A stretch of DNA of 64,000 nucleotides from Eikenella corrodens (GCF_003990355.1 NZ_CP034670.1:1240001-1304000), one strand, 5' to 3'. Counted from the stretch's first letter, positions 1-8,452 are shown. Translations and numbers: made by a program. Notes: generated by a model not told the origin, from the letters alone.

Positions 1-754
1 GGGTTTCGGTGTCGGGCTGCGGGCTGCCTTTCACCAGGGCGAGGTGGGTTTCGCCGGAGAGTTTGTCTACATAAACGTGCTGGCGGAAATCGCCCCAGGG
101 GGTGTGGATGGGGCTGCTGCCCATTTCTTCGAGCAGGGTTTCGGTGCGGCTGCGGTATTCGATGAGGTCGGTGATGGTGCCGATTTTGAGGCCGTGCTGC
201 CGGGCGAATTCGGTGAGCTCGGGCATGCGTGCCATGGTGCCGTCGTCGGTGATGATTTCGCAGATAACGGCGGCGGGGATGAGGCCGCACATTTGGGCTA
301 AATCGACGCCGGCTTCGGTGTGGCCGGCGCGCACCAGCACGCCGCCTTTTTGGGCACGCAGGGGGAAGATGTGGCCGGGCTGGACGATGTCTTCCGGCCG
401 GGCGGCGGGGGAAACGGCGGTTTGAATGGTGAGCGCGCGGTCGGCGGCGGAAATGCCGGTGGAAATGCCGTGGGCGGCTTCGATGGATACGGTGAAGTTG
501 GTGCCGTATTGGGCGCCGTTGTGCTGGGTCATGAGGGGGAGCTTGAGTTTGTCCACCAGCTCTTCGGCCATGGGCAGGCACACGAGGCCGCGGGCGTGTT
601 TGATCATGAAGTTGATGGCTTCGGGGGTAACGAATTGGGCGGCCATGAGCAGGTCGCCTTCGTTTTCGCGGTCTTCGGCATCGGTGATGATGACCATTTT
701 GCCGGCTTTGAGGTCGGCCAGGATTTCGGGGATGGTGGCAATGGGGGCGGACAT
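1..754 (-). CDS. ribB: 3,4-dihydroxy-2-butanone 4-phosphate synthase (RibB/RibBA), 3' end cut by window edge
   Basis: Converts ribulose 5-phosphate to the four-carbon precursor of riboflavin in the cytoplasm. About 251 residues are visible from the ATG at 754. Family hallmarks are clear: the acidic loop DAEDRENEGD (residues 25-34) that binds Mg2+ and substrate, then HNGAQYGTNFTVS, and GHIFPLRAQKGGVL followed by RAGHTEAGVDLAQMCGL. After about residue 205 a second domain begins (HTPWGDFRQHVYVDKLSGE), which suggests the RibBA-type layout with a GTP-cyclohydrolase-II-like C-terminal part. Its active residues lie outside the window. A Shine-Dalgarno-like AGGA lies 11 nt upstream of the ATG. The frame is open upstream to 1021 (see next entry), so the true start may be earlier. 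It follows the glyoxalase-like gene on the same strand. Confidence 0.9.
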   Translation of the reverse strand, partial: MSAPIATIPEILADLKAGKMVIITDAEDRENEGDLLMAAQFVTPEAINFMIKHARGLVCLPMAEELVDKLKLPLMTQHNGAQYGTNFTVSIEAAHGISTGISAADRALTIQTAVSPAARPEDIVQPGHIFPLRAQKGGVLVRAGHTEAGVDLAQMCGLIPAAVICEIITDDGTMARMPELTEFARQHGLKIGTITDLIEYRSRTETLLEEMGSSPIHTPWGDFRQHVYVDKLSGETHLALVKGSPQPDTET

Positions 755-1021
755 GGGACGGGTATTCCTGTGGGTGGGTTGTGGGGCGGATGCGGGTGAA
801 CGGTGGTCGGTATCGAGCCACAGTGCGGGCATGCCGGCGCTGTGTTCGATTTTGCGGGCTTTTCGCTCGCCGAAAGGCTTGTTTTTCAGCAGGGCGGAGA
901 GTTCGCCTTGGTTGATGCCGGTGGCGGATACGAAATCAATCTGCCGGCCTTGGTGCAGGCGGTTAATCCATTCGCGCAGGTTGCGGCGACGCAGTTCGGC
1001 AATATTGATGGGGCTGGACAT
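755..1021 (-). CDS. XRE/Cro-type helix-turn-helix segment in frame with ribB
   Basis: From an ATG at 1021 the frame stays open for 89 codons and runs without a stop into the ribB ATG at 754. The 89 residues look like a small phage-repressor-type HTH protein: an N-terminal helix rich in Arg (ELRRRNLREWINRL), a recognition-helix region (SATGINQGELSALLKNK), and the family-like tail KARKIEHSAGMPALWLD. The start is 15 bp after the stop of the glyoxalase-like gene, and the DUS in that gap supplies an SD-like CAGGTAG just before the ATG. Either this is a true N-terminal HTH domain fused to RibB, or a small regulator gene lost its stop codon and ribB is also initiated internally at 754. A sequencing error that hides a stop cannot be excluded. 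Confidence 0.55.
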
Positions 1022-1036
1022 GGGCTACCTGAAATT

Positions 1037-1423
1037 TTAAGCGGGCGAATGCAGGCCGATGCGGTTGCCTTCGCTGTCTTCGATAAAGGCAGCAAAACCG
1101 TTGGCGATGGGGAATTTGGCGGTGAGTATTTTGCCGCCGGCCGCTTCGGCGGCACGGGCGGTTTCGGCGCAGTCGGCGCAGTTGAAAAACACGGTGATGC
1201 TGCCGTGGCCGGCGGGTTGCGCGGCGGGGTCGTGCCAGAGCATGCCGCCGATGCCGTATTGCTCCCAGGCGGGGGCGAACAGATACATTTGGCGCTGCGG
1301 GTCTTTGCCGGGCACTTCTTGCAGGGGCAGGCCGAATACGGTTTCGTAGAAGCGGGCGGCACGTGCTAAGTCTTGCGCATTTAGGGCAAACCAGCTTACG
1401 GGGTTTTGTGGGGTGTTGTTCAT
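1037..1423 (-). CDS. VOC-family (glyoxalase/bleomycin-resistance-like) protein
   Basis: 128 residues from the ATG at 1423; a longer TTG start at 1492 is possible but adds a poorly conserved leader. The sequence has the paired beta-alpha-beta repeats of the vicinal oxygen chelate fold: NPVSWFALNAQDLARAARFY at the start of the first repeat, and GHGSITVFFNCADC with EDSEGNRIGLHSP in the second. The first-repeat metal position is not an obvious His, so the substrate and even the metal dependence are unclear. It is probably a cytosolic small-molecule-binding or lyase-type protein. It lies 15 bp upstream of the HTH-ribB frame on the same strand and may be co-transcribed with it. Confidence 0.8.
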   Translation of the reverse strand: MNNTPQNPVSWFALNAQDLARAARFYETVFGLPLQEVPGKDPQRQMYLFAPAWEQYGIGGMLWHDPAAQPAGHGSITVFFNCADCAETARAAEAAGGKILTAKFPIANGFAAFIEDSEGNRIGLHSPA

Positions 1424-1506
1424 TGGATTTCTAGCACCTTTGCTGATTCGTTCTTCGATATGCGGGCTGCTTTTGGCAGGTTCAAAGCCCAACAGGCAGC
1501 CCGCGC

Positions 1507-1573
1507 TTTTCAGGTAGCCTTTGGGCAGGGCGGGTGTCGGATTCGAGAATCCGGCCTACGGGCTACCTGAAAC
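1507..1573. repeat. Inverted pair of eikDUS
   Basis: TTTTCAGGTAGCC and GGCTACCTGAAA face each other across about 40 bases, just downstream of the gene at 1579-1935. The pair can form a stem in RNA and may end its transcription; each arm is also a DNA-uptake signal. Confidence 0.6.
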
Positions 1574-1578
1574 CTTGC

Positions 1579-1935
1579 TTATTTCACTTTCACAAACAGC
1601 TCATCGATATGTTCTTTGCTCCAGCCGTGTGTTTTACCCATTTCAATCAAGCCGTCTTTGATTAGGGAGATAATAACCTTGCGCCTTTCGTCTTTATCGT
1701 CCCCCACAATTTTGTCGGTATCCACAAAAAATAAGAAACCGAGTTGTAAGCGTGAGCCATGCTGCTGAGGGTCATCGGTTAGGAACAGGTACATTTTTTT
1801 ATATTCTTTAAAAACAAATCTTGGTATGAGTTCCCCAATTTCATTAACGATATGGACAATCTCCATTAATGAGTCCTCTTTTATTGGCGACTCCCATAAA
1901 TAATTCGGGTCAGCAGCTAATCTTAATCTTCCCAT
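1579..1935 (-). CDS. Hypothetical small acidic/charged protein
   Basis: 118 residues; not recognised. The ATG at 1935 is preceded by AGGGG at good spacing. The protein has no signal peptide or membrane segment and mixes aromatic and charged residues (FVFKEYKKMYLFLTDDPQQ, then LGFLFFVDTDKIVGDDKDER). Codon use is more AT-rich than in the neighbouring core genes, which hints at acquisition. Size, charge and isolation recall immunity proteins of polymorphic-toxin or contact-dependent systems, but no toxin gene is next to it, so this is only a guess. Confidence 0.6.
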   Translation of the reverse strand: MGRLRLAADPNYLWESPIKEDSLMEIVHIVNEIGELIPRFVFKEYKKMYLFLTDDPQQHGSRLQLGFLFFVDTDKIVGDDKDERRKVIISLIKDGLIEMGKTHGWSKEHIDELFVKVK

Positions 1936-2383
1936 AATAAGCCCCTAAATATTCAGTTAAGTGTAGGTCGTGGCAATTGGTTTTCAGATGGGCGATACCA
2001 TTTAGTTCCCCATTCATACCCGGGTCTTAAATCCCTTTTCCTTTATCTAGAAAGCGAAAACCCATCCGCACAATCTTGCTCCCTGTCTGACGCCTTTTGT
2101 CGGTTAGGGCATTTCGCAGTAATTTTAGAAGCATCGCCGATGCAGGGCCTCCTGCCCCGGCTTTCTGCCCGGTAAGGTTTTCCCCGCGGCATGGGCGGTA
2201 AACTTGGGCGACTATACGGCGCTTGGTTGGAAAAGTAAAGTTAGATTGGAGGGGATAAAAAATTACTTTTAAGCAATATTCGATATTCGGTTTTCAGGTA
2301 GCCCTTCCGGCAGCCGAAGGCTACCTGAAAACCCCGTCTTGCCGCTACAATACCGTCCATTCCAATCTTTCAGGTAGCCTCAA
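1936..2383. other. Divergent intergenic region
   Basis: No gene seen. It separates the minus-strand gene at 1579 from the plus-strand dehydrogenase at 2384 and should hold both promoters. An inverted eikDUS pair lies at 2291-2331. A further DUS at about 2369-2380 abuts the ATG at 2384, so its CAGGTAGC acts as the apparent ribosome-binding site. Confidence 0.5.
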
Positions 2384-3769
2384 ATGAACCCCGCCCATAT
2401 TCCGCAAGCCCTGCGCGCCTTGCTTGGCGAACGCGAAATCATTGCCGACCCCGCCCCGCTGCTCGCCGACCGGCGCGGCCGCTACATTGGCCGGGCGGCA
2501 GCCGCCGTGATGCCCGACAGCGTGGAAAACGTGCAGAAGCTGGTGCGCTGGTGTGCCGAACACCGCGTGCCGATTACCCCGCAGGGCGGCAACACCGGCT
2601 TGTGCGGCGCGGCGGTGCCAAACGGCGGCATTTTGCTCAACCTCTCGCGGCTCAACCGCATCCGCAGCCTCAGCCTGGCCGACAACGCCATCACCGTGGA
2701 AGCGGGCGCGATTCTGCAAAACGTGCAGGAAGCCGCGGCCCAAGCCGGGCGGCTGTTCCCGCTCAGCCTCGCCAGCGAAGGCTCCTGCCAAATAGGCGGC
2801 AACATCGCCTGCAACGCCGGCGGGCTGAACGTGGTGCGCTACGGTACCACGCGCGATTTGGTGCTCGGGCTCGAAGTGGTACTGCCCGACGGCAGCCTGC
2901 TCTCCCATCTCGCCCCGCTGCACAAAAACACCACCGGCTACGACATCCGCCAGCTCTTCATCGGCAGCGAAGGCACGCTCGGCATCATCACCGCCGCCAC
3001 GCTCAAGCTCTTCTCCCCGCCGCAAACCACCGCCACCGCCTGGGTCGGCCTAAACAGCATTGAAGACGCCGTGCACTTGCTTACCCGCATCCAAGGCCGT
3101 TTTGCCGAGCGGCTGTGCAGCTTCGAGCTGGTGAGCCGCCCCGCGCTTGCCCTCTCCGCCGCCTACAGCCGCCTCAGCCCGCCGATTGATGCCGAGTGGC
3201 ACATCTTGCTCGAATTGAACGACAGCCTGCCGCGCCCCGAATTGGCCGACGATTTGGCCGGATTCTTGTTTGAACACGGCTGGGAAAACGCCGTGCTGGC
3301 GCAGTCGGAGGGCGAACGCGCCGAACTGTGGCGGCTGCGCGAAGACATCTCCGCCGCGCAAAAAGCGCTTGGTGCCAGCATCAAACACGACATCGCCGTA
3401 CCCATTGCCCGCGTGGCCGAACTGGTGGCCAACGCCTCCGCCGCGCTCAAGCAGGCCTATGAGGGCATCGAAATCATCGTATTCGGCCACCTCGGCGACG
3501 GCAGCCTGCATTTCAACACCTTCCTGCCGCACATCCGCAGCAACCAGGCCTACGAATACGAAGACGGCATCAACCGCATCGTCTATCAACACACCCTTGC
3601 CTGCCAAGGCACGATTGCCGCCGAACACGGCATCGGCCAAGTGAAAAACCACTGGCTGCCCAGCGTGCGCAGCCCGGTGGAAATCGGGCTGATGCGCGCC
3701 ATTAAGAAACAGCTCGACCCGCATAACCTGTTCAACCCCGGCAAACTGTTCCCGCCGCAGGCTACCTGA
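2384..3769 (+). CDS. FAD-binding 2-hydroxyacid dehydrogenase (GlcD/D-lactate/D-2-hydroxyglutarate dehydrogenase type)
   Basis: 461 residues. It oxidises a D-2-hydroxyacid using FAD and passes electrons to the respiratory chain or another acceptor. The N-terminal PCMH-type FAD domain is shown by PITPQGGNTGLCGAAVP (about 65-82), SEGSCQIGGNIACNAGG and FIGSEGTLGIITAATLKLF. The C-terminal substrate domain contains HLGDGSLHFN, AEHGIGQVKNHWLP and the terminal DPHNLFNPGKLFP, all typical of the family. The sequence alone does not separate lactate, glycolate and 2-hydroxyglutarate as substrate; no GlcE or GlcF partner is adjacent, which favours a single-subunit enzyme. The start is fixed by a DUS-derived SD (AGGTAG) 7 nt upstream. 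Confidence 0.85.
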   Translation: MNPAHIPQALRALLGEREIIADPAPLLADRRGRYIGRAAAAVMPDSVENVQKLVRWCAEHRVPITPQGGNTGLCGAAVPNGGILLNLSRLNRIRSLSLADNAITVEAGAILQNVQEAAAQAGRLFPLSLASEGSCQIGGNIACNAGGLNVVRYGTTRDLVLGLEVVLPDGSLLSHLAPLHKNTTGYDIRQLFIGSEGTLGIITAATLKLFSPPQTTATAWVGLNSIEDAVHLLTRIQGRFAERLCSFELVSRPALALSAAYSRLSPPIDAEWHILLELNDSLPRPELADDLAGFLFEHGWENAVLAQSEGERAELWRLREDISAAQKALGASIKHDIAVPIARVAELVANASAALKQAYEGIEIIVFGHLGDGSLHFNTFLPHIRSNQAYEYEDGINRIVYQHTLACQGTIAAEHGIGQVKNHWLPSVRSPVEIGLMRAIKKQLDPHNLFNPGKLFPPQAT

Positions 3770-3863
3770 AAACTGCAACAAACCAAATCGTTTACAAACA
3801 ATCCGATAGCCGCCCAAAAGGCTACCTGAAAACCGCTAACTAGCAACACAAGGAAACCCGATC

Positions 3864-4139
3864 ATGAACCAAGCCTTCAAAATCCGCTGCCCGCTGCCGC
3901 ACTGCACCGGCTGGGTAACCCAGCTCGACCCCGAAGACGGCTCGCTGTTTATGTGCGACGACTGCGGCCTGGTGTGGGAAACCAAAGCCGAGCTTGATGC
4001 CGCGATTGCCGCCATCATCGAGCGCTTCCCCTACCGCGCCGCCGTGTACCGCCAAACCGCCGAAGGCTTCGCCGCCGTGCCCGAAGCCGAAGAACCGGCG
4101 GATTACGAAACACAGGTGAACCAAGAGCCGTGGGCTTGA
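3864..4139 (+). CDS. Small zinc-ribbon-like protein
   Basis: 91 residues, family not recognised. The N-terminal half has two cysteine clusters, CPLPHC and CDDCG, spaced as in a small zinc ribbon. The rest is an alpha-helical acidic tail (PEAEEPADYETQVNQ). It lies 94 bp after the FAD dehydrogenase on the same strand with two eikDUS between, so it may be read from the same transcript. A role in metal binding or protein or nucleic-acid contact is inferred from the cysteines only. Confidence 0.65.
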   Translation: MNQAFKIRCPLPHCTGWVTQLDPEDGSLFMCDDCGLVWETKAELDAAIAAIIERFPYRAAVYRQTAEGFAAVPEAEEPADYETQVNQEPWA

Positions 4140-4358
4140 TTTCCCGTTCTGGTGCTTGCCGTTCGAATGCGGAAAAGGCTACCTGAAAACGAACGAAGTG
4201 AGTTTCGACAAAACGAACGTTAGTGAGTTTCTGCGAAGCTAAAACGAGCGAAGCGGGGTTCACGAAAACACAGCGCCGCGAAGTTCCCACTAAACCGGGA
4301 ATTTCAGGTAGCCTCCCGCCCGCAGCAGCATCCATCTTCCACTGGAGGAGTAGCAGCT

Positions 4359-4778
4359 ATGTATCCGTTAAAACTGAAAACCGAAATTTACCAAGCCATT
4401 GCAGCATTTTTAGATGCCTACAAGCGGCAAGACACCCAAACCTTGGCCGAGCAATTCGATATTCACGGCGGGTTTTTGGAAGAAATTGACGAAATGCTGG
4501 ATTTCATTGAAGACAAAGCCAAGCTACGTCTCTTCCCCCTGGAGGAGATGGATAAGTTTGAATGCGGCAGCACCGGCCTGAGCATCTTCGGCGATTTGAG
4601 CGATGATGAAGAGGAGGAAGAGGATAAGGAAGCGGAGCCGGAAAGCGAAGAAGAATCCGTGGGCGTGGAAGCCAAGCTGTATGAAGAAGGCGAGGCGCAA
4701 CACATCGGTTATATTGTGGGCGAATATTATTTAAACGGCCAAGAGCCGGCTTTTATATTCCAATATTTCAGCGTGTAG
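4359..4778 (+). CDS. Hypothetical acidic protein
   Basis: 139 residues, not recognised. The start is supported by a GGAGGAG-like purine stretch upstream. Residues 1-60 look helical; a very acidic linker follows (about 80-105, runs of Glu and Asp), and a C-terminal segment ends in NGQEPAFIFQYF. There is no signal peptide or membrane segment, so it is probably cytoplasmic. It is followed directly by a bidirectional DUS terminator. Confidence 0.6.
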   Translation: MYPLKLKTEIYQAIAAFLDAYKRQDTQTLAEQFDIHGGFLEEIDEMLDFIEDKAKLRLFPLEEMDKFECGSTGLSIFGDLSDDEEEEEDKEAEPESEEESVGVEAKLYEEGEAQHIGYIVGEYYLNGQEPAFIFQYFSV

Positions 4779-4789
4779 CCCAATACGAC

Positions 4790-4835
4790 AAAGGCTACCT
4801 GAAAATCCGCCAAGCGGTTTTCAGGTAGCCTTTTT
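4790..4835. terminator. Bidirectional DUS-pair terminator
   Basis: AAAGGCTACCTGAAAA and TTTTCAGGTAGCCTTTTT form a perfect stem with T-runs on both strands, between the convergent genes ending at 4778 and 4855. Confidence 0.8.
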
Positions 4836-4854
4836 CACTTTTCAAATCAGGCAA

Positions 4855-5583
4855 TCAAGCCTTCATCACCTGTTTCAAAAACTGCTTCGCCCGCTCGCTG
4901 CTCGGATTGGTGAAGAATGCTTCCGGCGTGTCCACTTCCACGATTTTGCCCTGATCCACAAAGATAATCCGGTCGGCCACTTCGCGGGCAAAGCCCATTT
5001 CGTGGGTAACGCACATCATGGTCATGCCGCTTTCGGCCAAATCTTTCATCACTTTGAGCACTTCGCCCACCATTTCCGGATCGAGCGCGGAGGTGGGCTC
5101 GTCAAACAGCATCACTTGCGGCTCCATGGCCAGGCCGCGGGCAATGGCCACGCGCTGCTGCTGGCCGCCGGAAAGCTCGCCGGGCATGGCGTCTTTTTTA
5201 TGCGCCAGGCCCACGCGCTCCAAGAGTTGCAGCGCTTTTTCTTCGGCCTGGGCACGGTTTTGCTTTTTCACTTTTATCGGCGAGAGCACGATGTTTTCCA
5301 GCACGCTCAAATGCGGATACAGGTTGAAATGTTGGAATACAAAGCCCACTTCGGCGCGGATTTTGTTTAGGTCGGTGGCGGGGCTGGCCACGTCTACGCC
5401 GTCCACCCAGATTTCGCCGCTTTGGATTTGCTCGAGCTGGTTTACGGTGCGGATAAGGGTGGATTTGCCGCTGCCGGAGGGGCCGCACACCACCACCACT
5501 TCGCCTTTTTTCACTTCGAGGTTGATGTCGCTCAGAACGTGCAGTTCTTTAAACCATTTGTTTACATTTTTGAATTTGATCAT
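4855..5583 (-). CDS. glnQ: Polar amino-acid ABC transporter ATP-binding protein (GlnQ/GltL/HisP type)
   Basis: 242 residues, the full length for this subfamily. It powers uptake of a polar amino acid across the inner membrane. Walker A is GPSGSGKST (34-42), followed by the Q-loop in VGFVFQHFNLYPHLSVLEN, the signature LSGGQQQRVAIARGLA, Walker B VMLFDEPTSALDPE, and the switch His in VTHEMGFAREVADR. These match the GlnQ/GltL group closely. No permease or substrate-binding protein gene is next to it, which is unusual because these subunits are normally encoded together. The substrate cannot be told from the ATPase alone. Confidence 0.85.
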   Translation of the reverse strand: MIKFKNVNKWFKELHVLSDINLEVKKGEVVVVCGPSGSGKSTLIRTVNQLEQIQSGEIWVDGVDVASPATDLNKIRAEVGFVFQHFNLYPHLSVLENIVLSPIKVKKQNRAQAEEKALQLLERVGLAHKKDAMPGELSGGQQQRVAIARGLAMEPQVMLFDEPTSALDPEMVGEVLKVMKDLAESGMTMMCVTHEMGFAREVADRIIFVDQGKIVEVDTPEAFFTNPSSERAKQFLKQVMKA

Positions 5584-5645
5584 TTTCTACTTCCGGAACG
5601 GCTGGGTTGTCGGTTGGAACAATCGGCGCGGGGCGGGATTGTGTT

Positions 5646-6425
5646 TCAGGTAGCCTTTTGGGCTAACAGGTTGGCCAAGGCCACATATTTTTCGGGCGCG
5701 ATATGTTCGGCACGCTCTTGCGGGTTGATACCGGCGGCCTGCAAATCATCGTCGTCGGCCAGGCCTTTGAGGTTATTGCGGATGGTTTTGCGGCGCTGGT
5801 GGAAGGCTTGTTTCACCAGGGCGGCGAATTGCTCGAAATCCTGCGCCTGCCCGATGCGGTGTTTGGCCGGAATCAGCCGCACTACTGCGGAATCGACTTT
5901 GGGTGCGGGGGAAAAGGCCTCGGGCGGCACGTCGAGCAGTTTTTCCATTTCAAAGAAGTATTGCAGCATCACGCTCAGGCGGCCGAAATCGTTGCTGCCG
6001 GGCTCGGCCACCATGCGTTCCACCACTTCTTTTTGCAGCATGAAGTGCATGTCTTCCACTTCGTCGGCATAGCGGCTGAGGTGGAACAGCAGCGGGGTGG
6101 AGATGTTGTAGGGTAGGTTACCGACGATTTTTTTGCGCCTGGGCACGCTGGCGAAATCGAACTGCAATACATCGCCTTCGTGGATAACGAGCTTGCCGGC
6201 ATAGGGCCTGGTTTTCAGGTAGCCTATGATGTCGCGGTCGATTTCGCACACGTGCAGGCAATCGAGCTTGGCGGCCAAGGGCTCGGTAATCGCGCCGAGG
6301 CCTGGGCCGATTTCCACTACGGTATCGGCAGGCTGCGGCCGCACGGCCTGGACGATGTCGGCAATGATGCGGGAATCTTGCAGAAAGTTCTGCCCGAATC
6401 GTTTGCGGGCGGTATGTTGGGTCAT
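5646..6425 (-). CDS. rsmA: 16S rRNA dimethyladenosine transferase RsmA (KsgA)
   Basis: 259 residues. It dimethylates the two adjacent adenines in the 3' terminal helix of 16S rRNA during small-subunit maturation. The N-terminal RKRFGQNFLQD, SAM-binding VEIGPGLGAITEPLA (about 38-52), HEGDVLQFD, and catalytic motif IV NLPYNISTPLLFHL are all present. The C-terminal helical domain includes RRKTIRNNLKGL. The start ATG at 6425 gives the canonical N terminus. It lies about 60 bp downstream of nothing obvious and 62 bp before the ABC ATPase on the same strand; the two may be co-transcribed. Confidence 0.95.
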   Translation of the reverse strand: MTQHTARKRFGQNFLQDSRIIADIVQAVRPQPADTVVEIGPGLGAITEPLAAKLDCLHVCEIDRDIIGYLKTRPYAGKLVIHEGDVLQFDFASVPRRKKIVGNLPYNISTPLLFHLSRYADEVEDMHFMLQKEVVERMVAEPGSNDFGRLSVMLQYFFEMEKLLDVPPEAFSPAPKVDSAVVRLIPAKHRIGQAQDFEQFAALVKQAFHQRRKTIRNNLKGLADDDDLQAAGINPQERAEHIAPEKYVALANLLAQKAT

Positions 6426-6981
6426 AGCGGTGGGCCGGGCGGCTGTTGGCGGGAAAGGTGCGGATTGTATCAGATTCGGCGGTGCGCTTGGGCGCTCTAC
6501 AAAAAGCTTCTCTCTAACCTTATCGCATAATGCTTTGTGTTCATGTGGTATAAGCAGTGTTTCTTATGGCCTACCAAATTTCAGGTAGCCTTTTCCATTT
6601 ATTTCCTGTTCGCCTTTGCGCCTTATACCGGCGCAGGCACCCGTTTAGCTGCGCAAAAACAAGCCCTCTTGCAGAGTCCTTGTTAAAACGAAACCTTCAA
6701 ACGAAGATTTCATTTTTGCTCCGCAGAAACTCGTCCTCCTTCGGAGACCTCGTTTTCTTTGTTTCGCCAAAGAAAAGGAAGCAAAAGAAAGGCGACTGCG
6801 GGCACAGGTTCAGCTTCGCTAAACTTCCCTCACTCTGCACAGTTTTTCGGGCGCAAAGAGAAACTGGATTAGCTGCAACTTGCGGCTGCGCCGCTTCGAA
6901 CATGCAAGCCCTTGTTCCCCGAAAACCTGTGCTCCGTTCGGCTGTGCCAGCAGAGGGGAGAGAGGCCCAACCGTTTGCACA
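6426..6981. other. Intergenic region with degenerate repeat-like sequence
   Basis: No convincing gene. One DUS lies near 6580-6592. The stretch 6600-6960 has open frames but no recognisable protein, odd composition and a copy of the 'GCTCCGCAGAAACTCG' motif (about 6717-6733) that recurs beside DUS elsewhere in the window. It looks like decayed intergenic repeat. Confidence 0.4.
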
Positions 6982-7085
6982 TATAGTGAATTAACAAAAA
7001 CCAGTACAGCGTTGTCTCGCCTTGCCGTAACGTGTGTACTGTCTGCGGCTCGCCGCCTTGTCCTGGTTTTTGTTAATTCACTATA
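6982..7085 (+). repeat. Correia-type element (CREE), short form
   Basis: 104 bp with ends TATAGTGAATTAAC and GTTAATTCACTATA. The core has GTACTGTCTGCGGCTCGCC and CCTTGTCCTGGTTTTTG. This is the neisserial CREE pattern without the larger internal segment of the 150-bp class. The end sequences contain TATAGT, which can act as a -10 box. Confidence 0.85.
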
Positions 7086-7138
7086 GATTGTTAAGAAGCC
7101 TGATTGATAACGAGGGATAGAGTTAGATGTTGAGTGCC

Positions 7139-7171
7139 AAAAGGCTACCTGAAAATTTCAGGTAGCCTTTT
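7139..7171. terminator. DUS-pair terminator of the symporter gene
   Basis: AAGGCTACCTGAAAATTTCA plus its mirror give a near-perfect stem of about 16 bp followed by a T-run; it sits 21 bp after the stop at 7193 (minus strand). Confidence 0.75.
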
Positions 7172-7192
7172 GCTGCCAGCAGTCGGTTTGGC

Positions 7193-8170
7193 TTACTTGG
7201 CGGCAGTGTTTTCCTTTTGCGCGGCCTGTGCCTGTTTTTCGGCTTTGGTGGCCCAATAGGAGGCGAGGAGGGAGCCGGAAATATTATGCCACACGCTGAA
7301 GATGGCGCTGGGCACGGCCACCAGCGGCATCATGGCAAAGTGGGCTTTGGCCAGCGCCGCGCCGAGGCCGGAGTTTTGCATGCCGACTTCGATGGCGAGG
7401 GTTTTTTGCGCGTCGTAGGGCAGGCCGAAGAGTTTGGCGGCGAGGAAGCCCAGGGTATAGCCGATGGTGTTGTGCAGCACCACCACGCCGAAAATCAACA
7501 GGCCGGTTTCGATGATCTGCGTGCGGCTGCCGGCTACCACGGCGCCGATAATCAGCACGATGGCGAGCACGGAAATCAGCGGCAGCACATTGATGGCGGC
7601 GGCAGTTTGCTTGCGGAACAGGGTGTGCGCCACCACGCCCAGCACGATGGGCAGCAGCACCATTTGCAAAATGGATACCAGCATTGTGGTGGCGGAAACG
7701 TCGATCCATTGGTTGGCAAACAGGAAGAACACCGCCGGGGTGAGTAGGGGCGCGAGCAGGGTGCTGATGGAGGTAACGGCCACGGAGAGCGCCACATTGC
7801 CGCGCGCGAGAAAGGTCATTACGTTGGAGGCGGTGCCGCCGGGGCAGGCGCCCACCAGCACCACGCCGATGGCCACTTCGGGCGGCAGATTAAGGGCGCG
7901 CGAGAGCAGGTAGGCGGTGGTGGGCATAATTACAAACTGCGCCACCACGCCGATGAGCACGGCTTTGGGGTGTTGCCCGAGGATTTTGAAATCGGAGGGG
8001 GCGAGGGTGAGCCCCATGCCGAACATGATGACGCCCAAAAGCCAGGGGATATAGGGAGCGATGAAGCTGGTGAAGAGGGAGGGCGCCAAGAAGCCGGCCA
8101 TGGCAAACAGCGCTGCCCACAGGGCAAAAGTGTTGCCGATGAAGCGGCTGAATCTTTGTAAAGCTGTCAT
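7193..8170 (-). CDS. Bile acid:sodium symporter family (BASS) transporter
   Basis: 325 residues, about ten hydrophobic segments. It belongs to the BASS/SBF family whose neisserial member (ASBT from N. meningitidis) is a structural model for sodium-coupled transporters. Typical features are the start PWLLGVIMFGMGLTLAPSDF, the crossover motif with GVVLVGACPGGTASNV, and EVGMQNSGLGAALAKAHF. The physiological substrate in Neisseriaceae is not bile acid for certain; pantoate or other small organic anions are plausible. The C terminus is a short charged tail. It is a single-gene unit with its own terminator. Confidence 0.88.
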   Translation of the reverse strand: MTALQRFSRFIGNTFALWAALFAMAGFLAPSLFTSFIAPYIPWLLGVIMFGMGLTLAPSDFKILGQHPKAVLIGVVAQFVIMPTTAYLLSRALNLPPEVAIGVVLVGACPGGTASNVMTFLARGNVALSVAVTSISTLLAPLLTPAVFFLFANQWIDVSATTMLVSILQMVLLPIVLGVVAHTLFRKQTAAAINVLPLISVLAIVLIIGAVVAGSRTQIIETGLLIFGVVVLHNTIGYTLGFLAAKLFGLPYDAQKTLAIEVGMQNSGLGAALAKAHFAMMPLVAVPSAIFSVWHNISGSLLASYWATKAEKQAQAAQKENTAAK

Positions 8171-8452
8171 GATGGTTTTTTTGCAATTTTTAACGGAAAG
8201 GGCGAAGGATACAAGAAAGCAGGGTTTGGGGACAAGAGGGGGCTACCTGAAAAGTGTAAAGGCTGCATGGCATCGTCCGGCGATGCCTCTATAGCAAACC
8301 AACTTAACTTAAAGATGCTGTTTGGCGGAGTTGGATGGGGAGAGCGTGGATAAACAGCTACTGATGGAGGTGCTGTGCACAACATTTCCTTCCGGCTGCT
8401 GCGATGGCGGCACGAAAGGGCTGTTCCAAATGCTTGGAGCAGCCCTTAAATG

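Noticed and set aside
6557..6994. Open frame of 145 codons upstream of a CREE
   Set aside because: Protein is low-complexity and basic, with no family resemblance; the DNA contains repeat-like motifs and a DUS. Treated as intergenic.
6982..7085. CRISPR-like repetition from the many CREE and DUS copies
   Set aside because: Repeats are dispersed over the window, not in an array with equal spacers; no cas genes.
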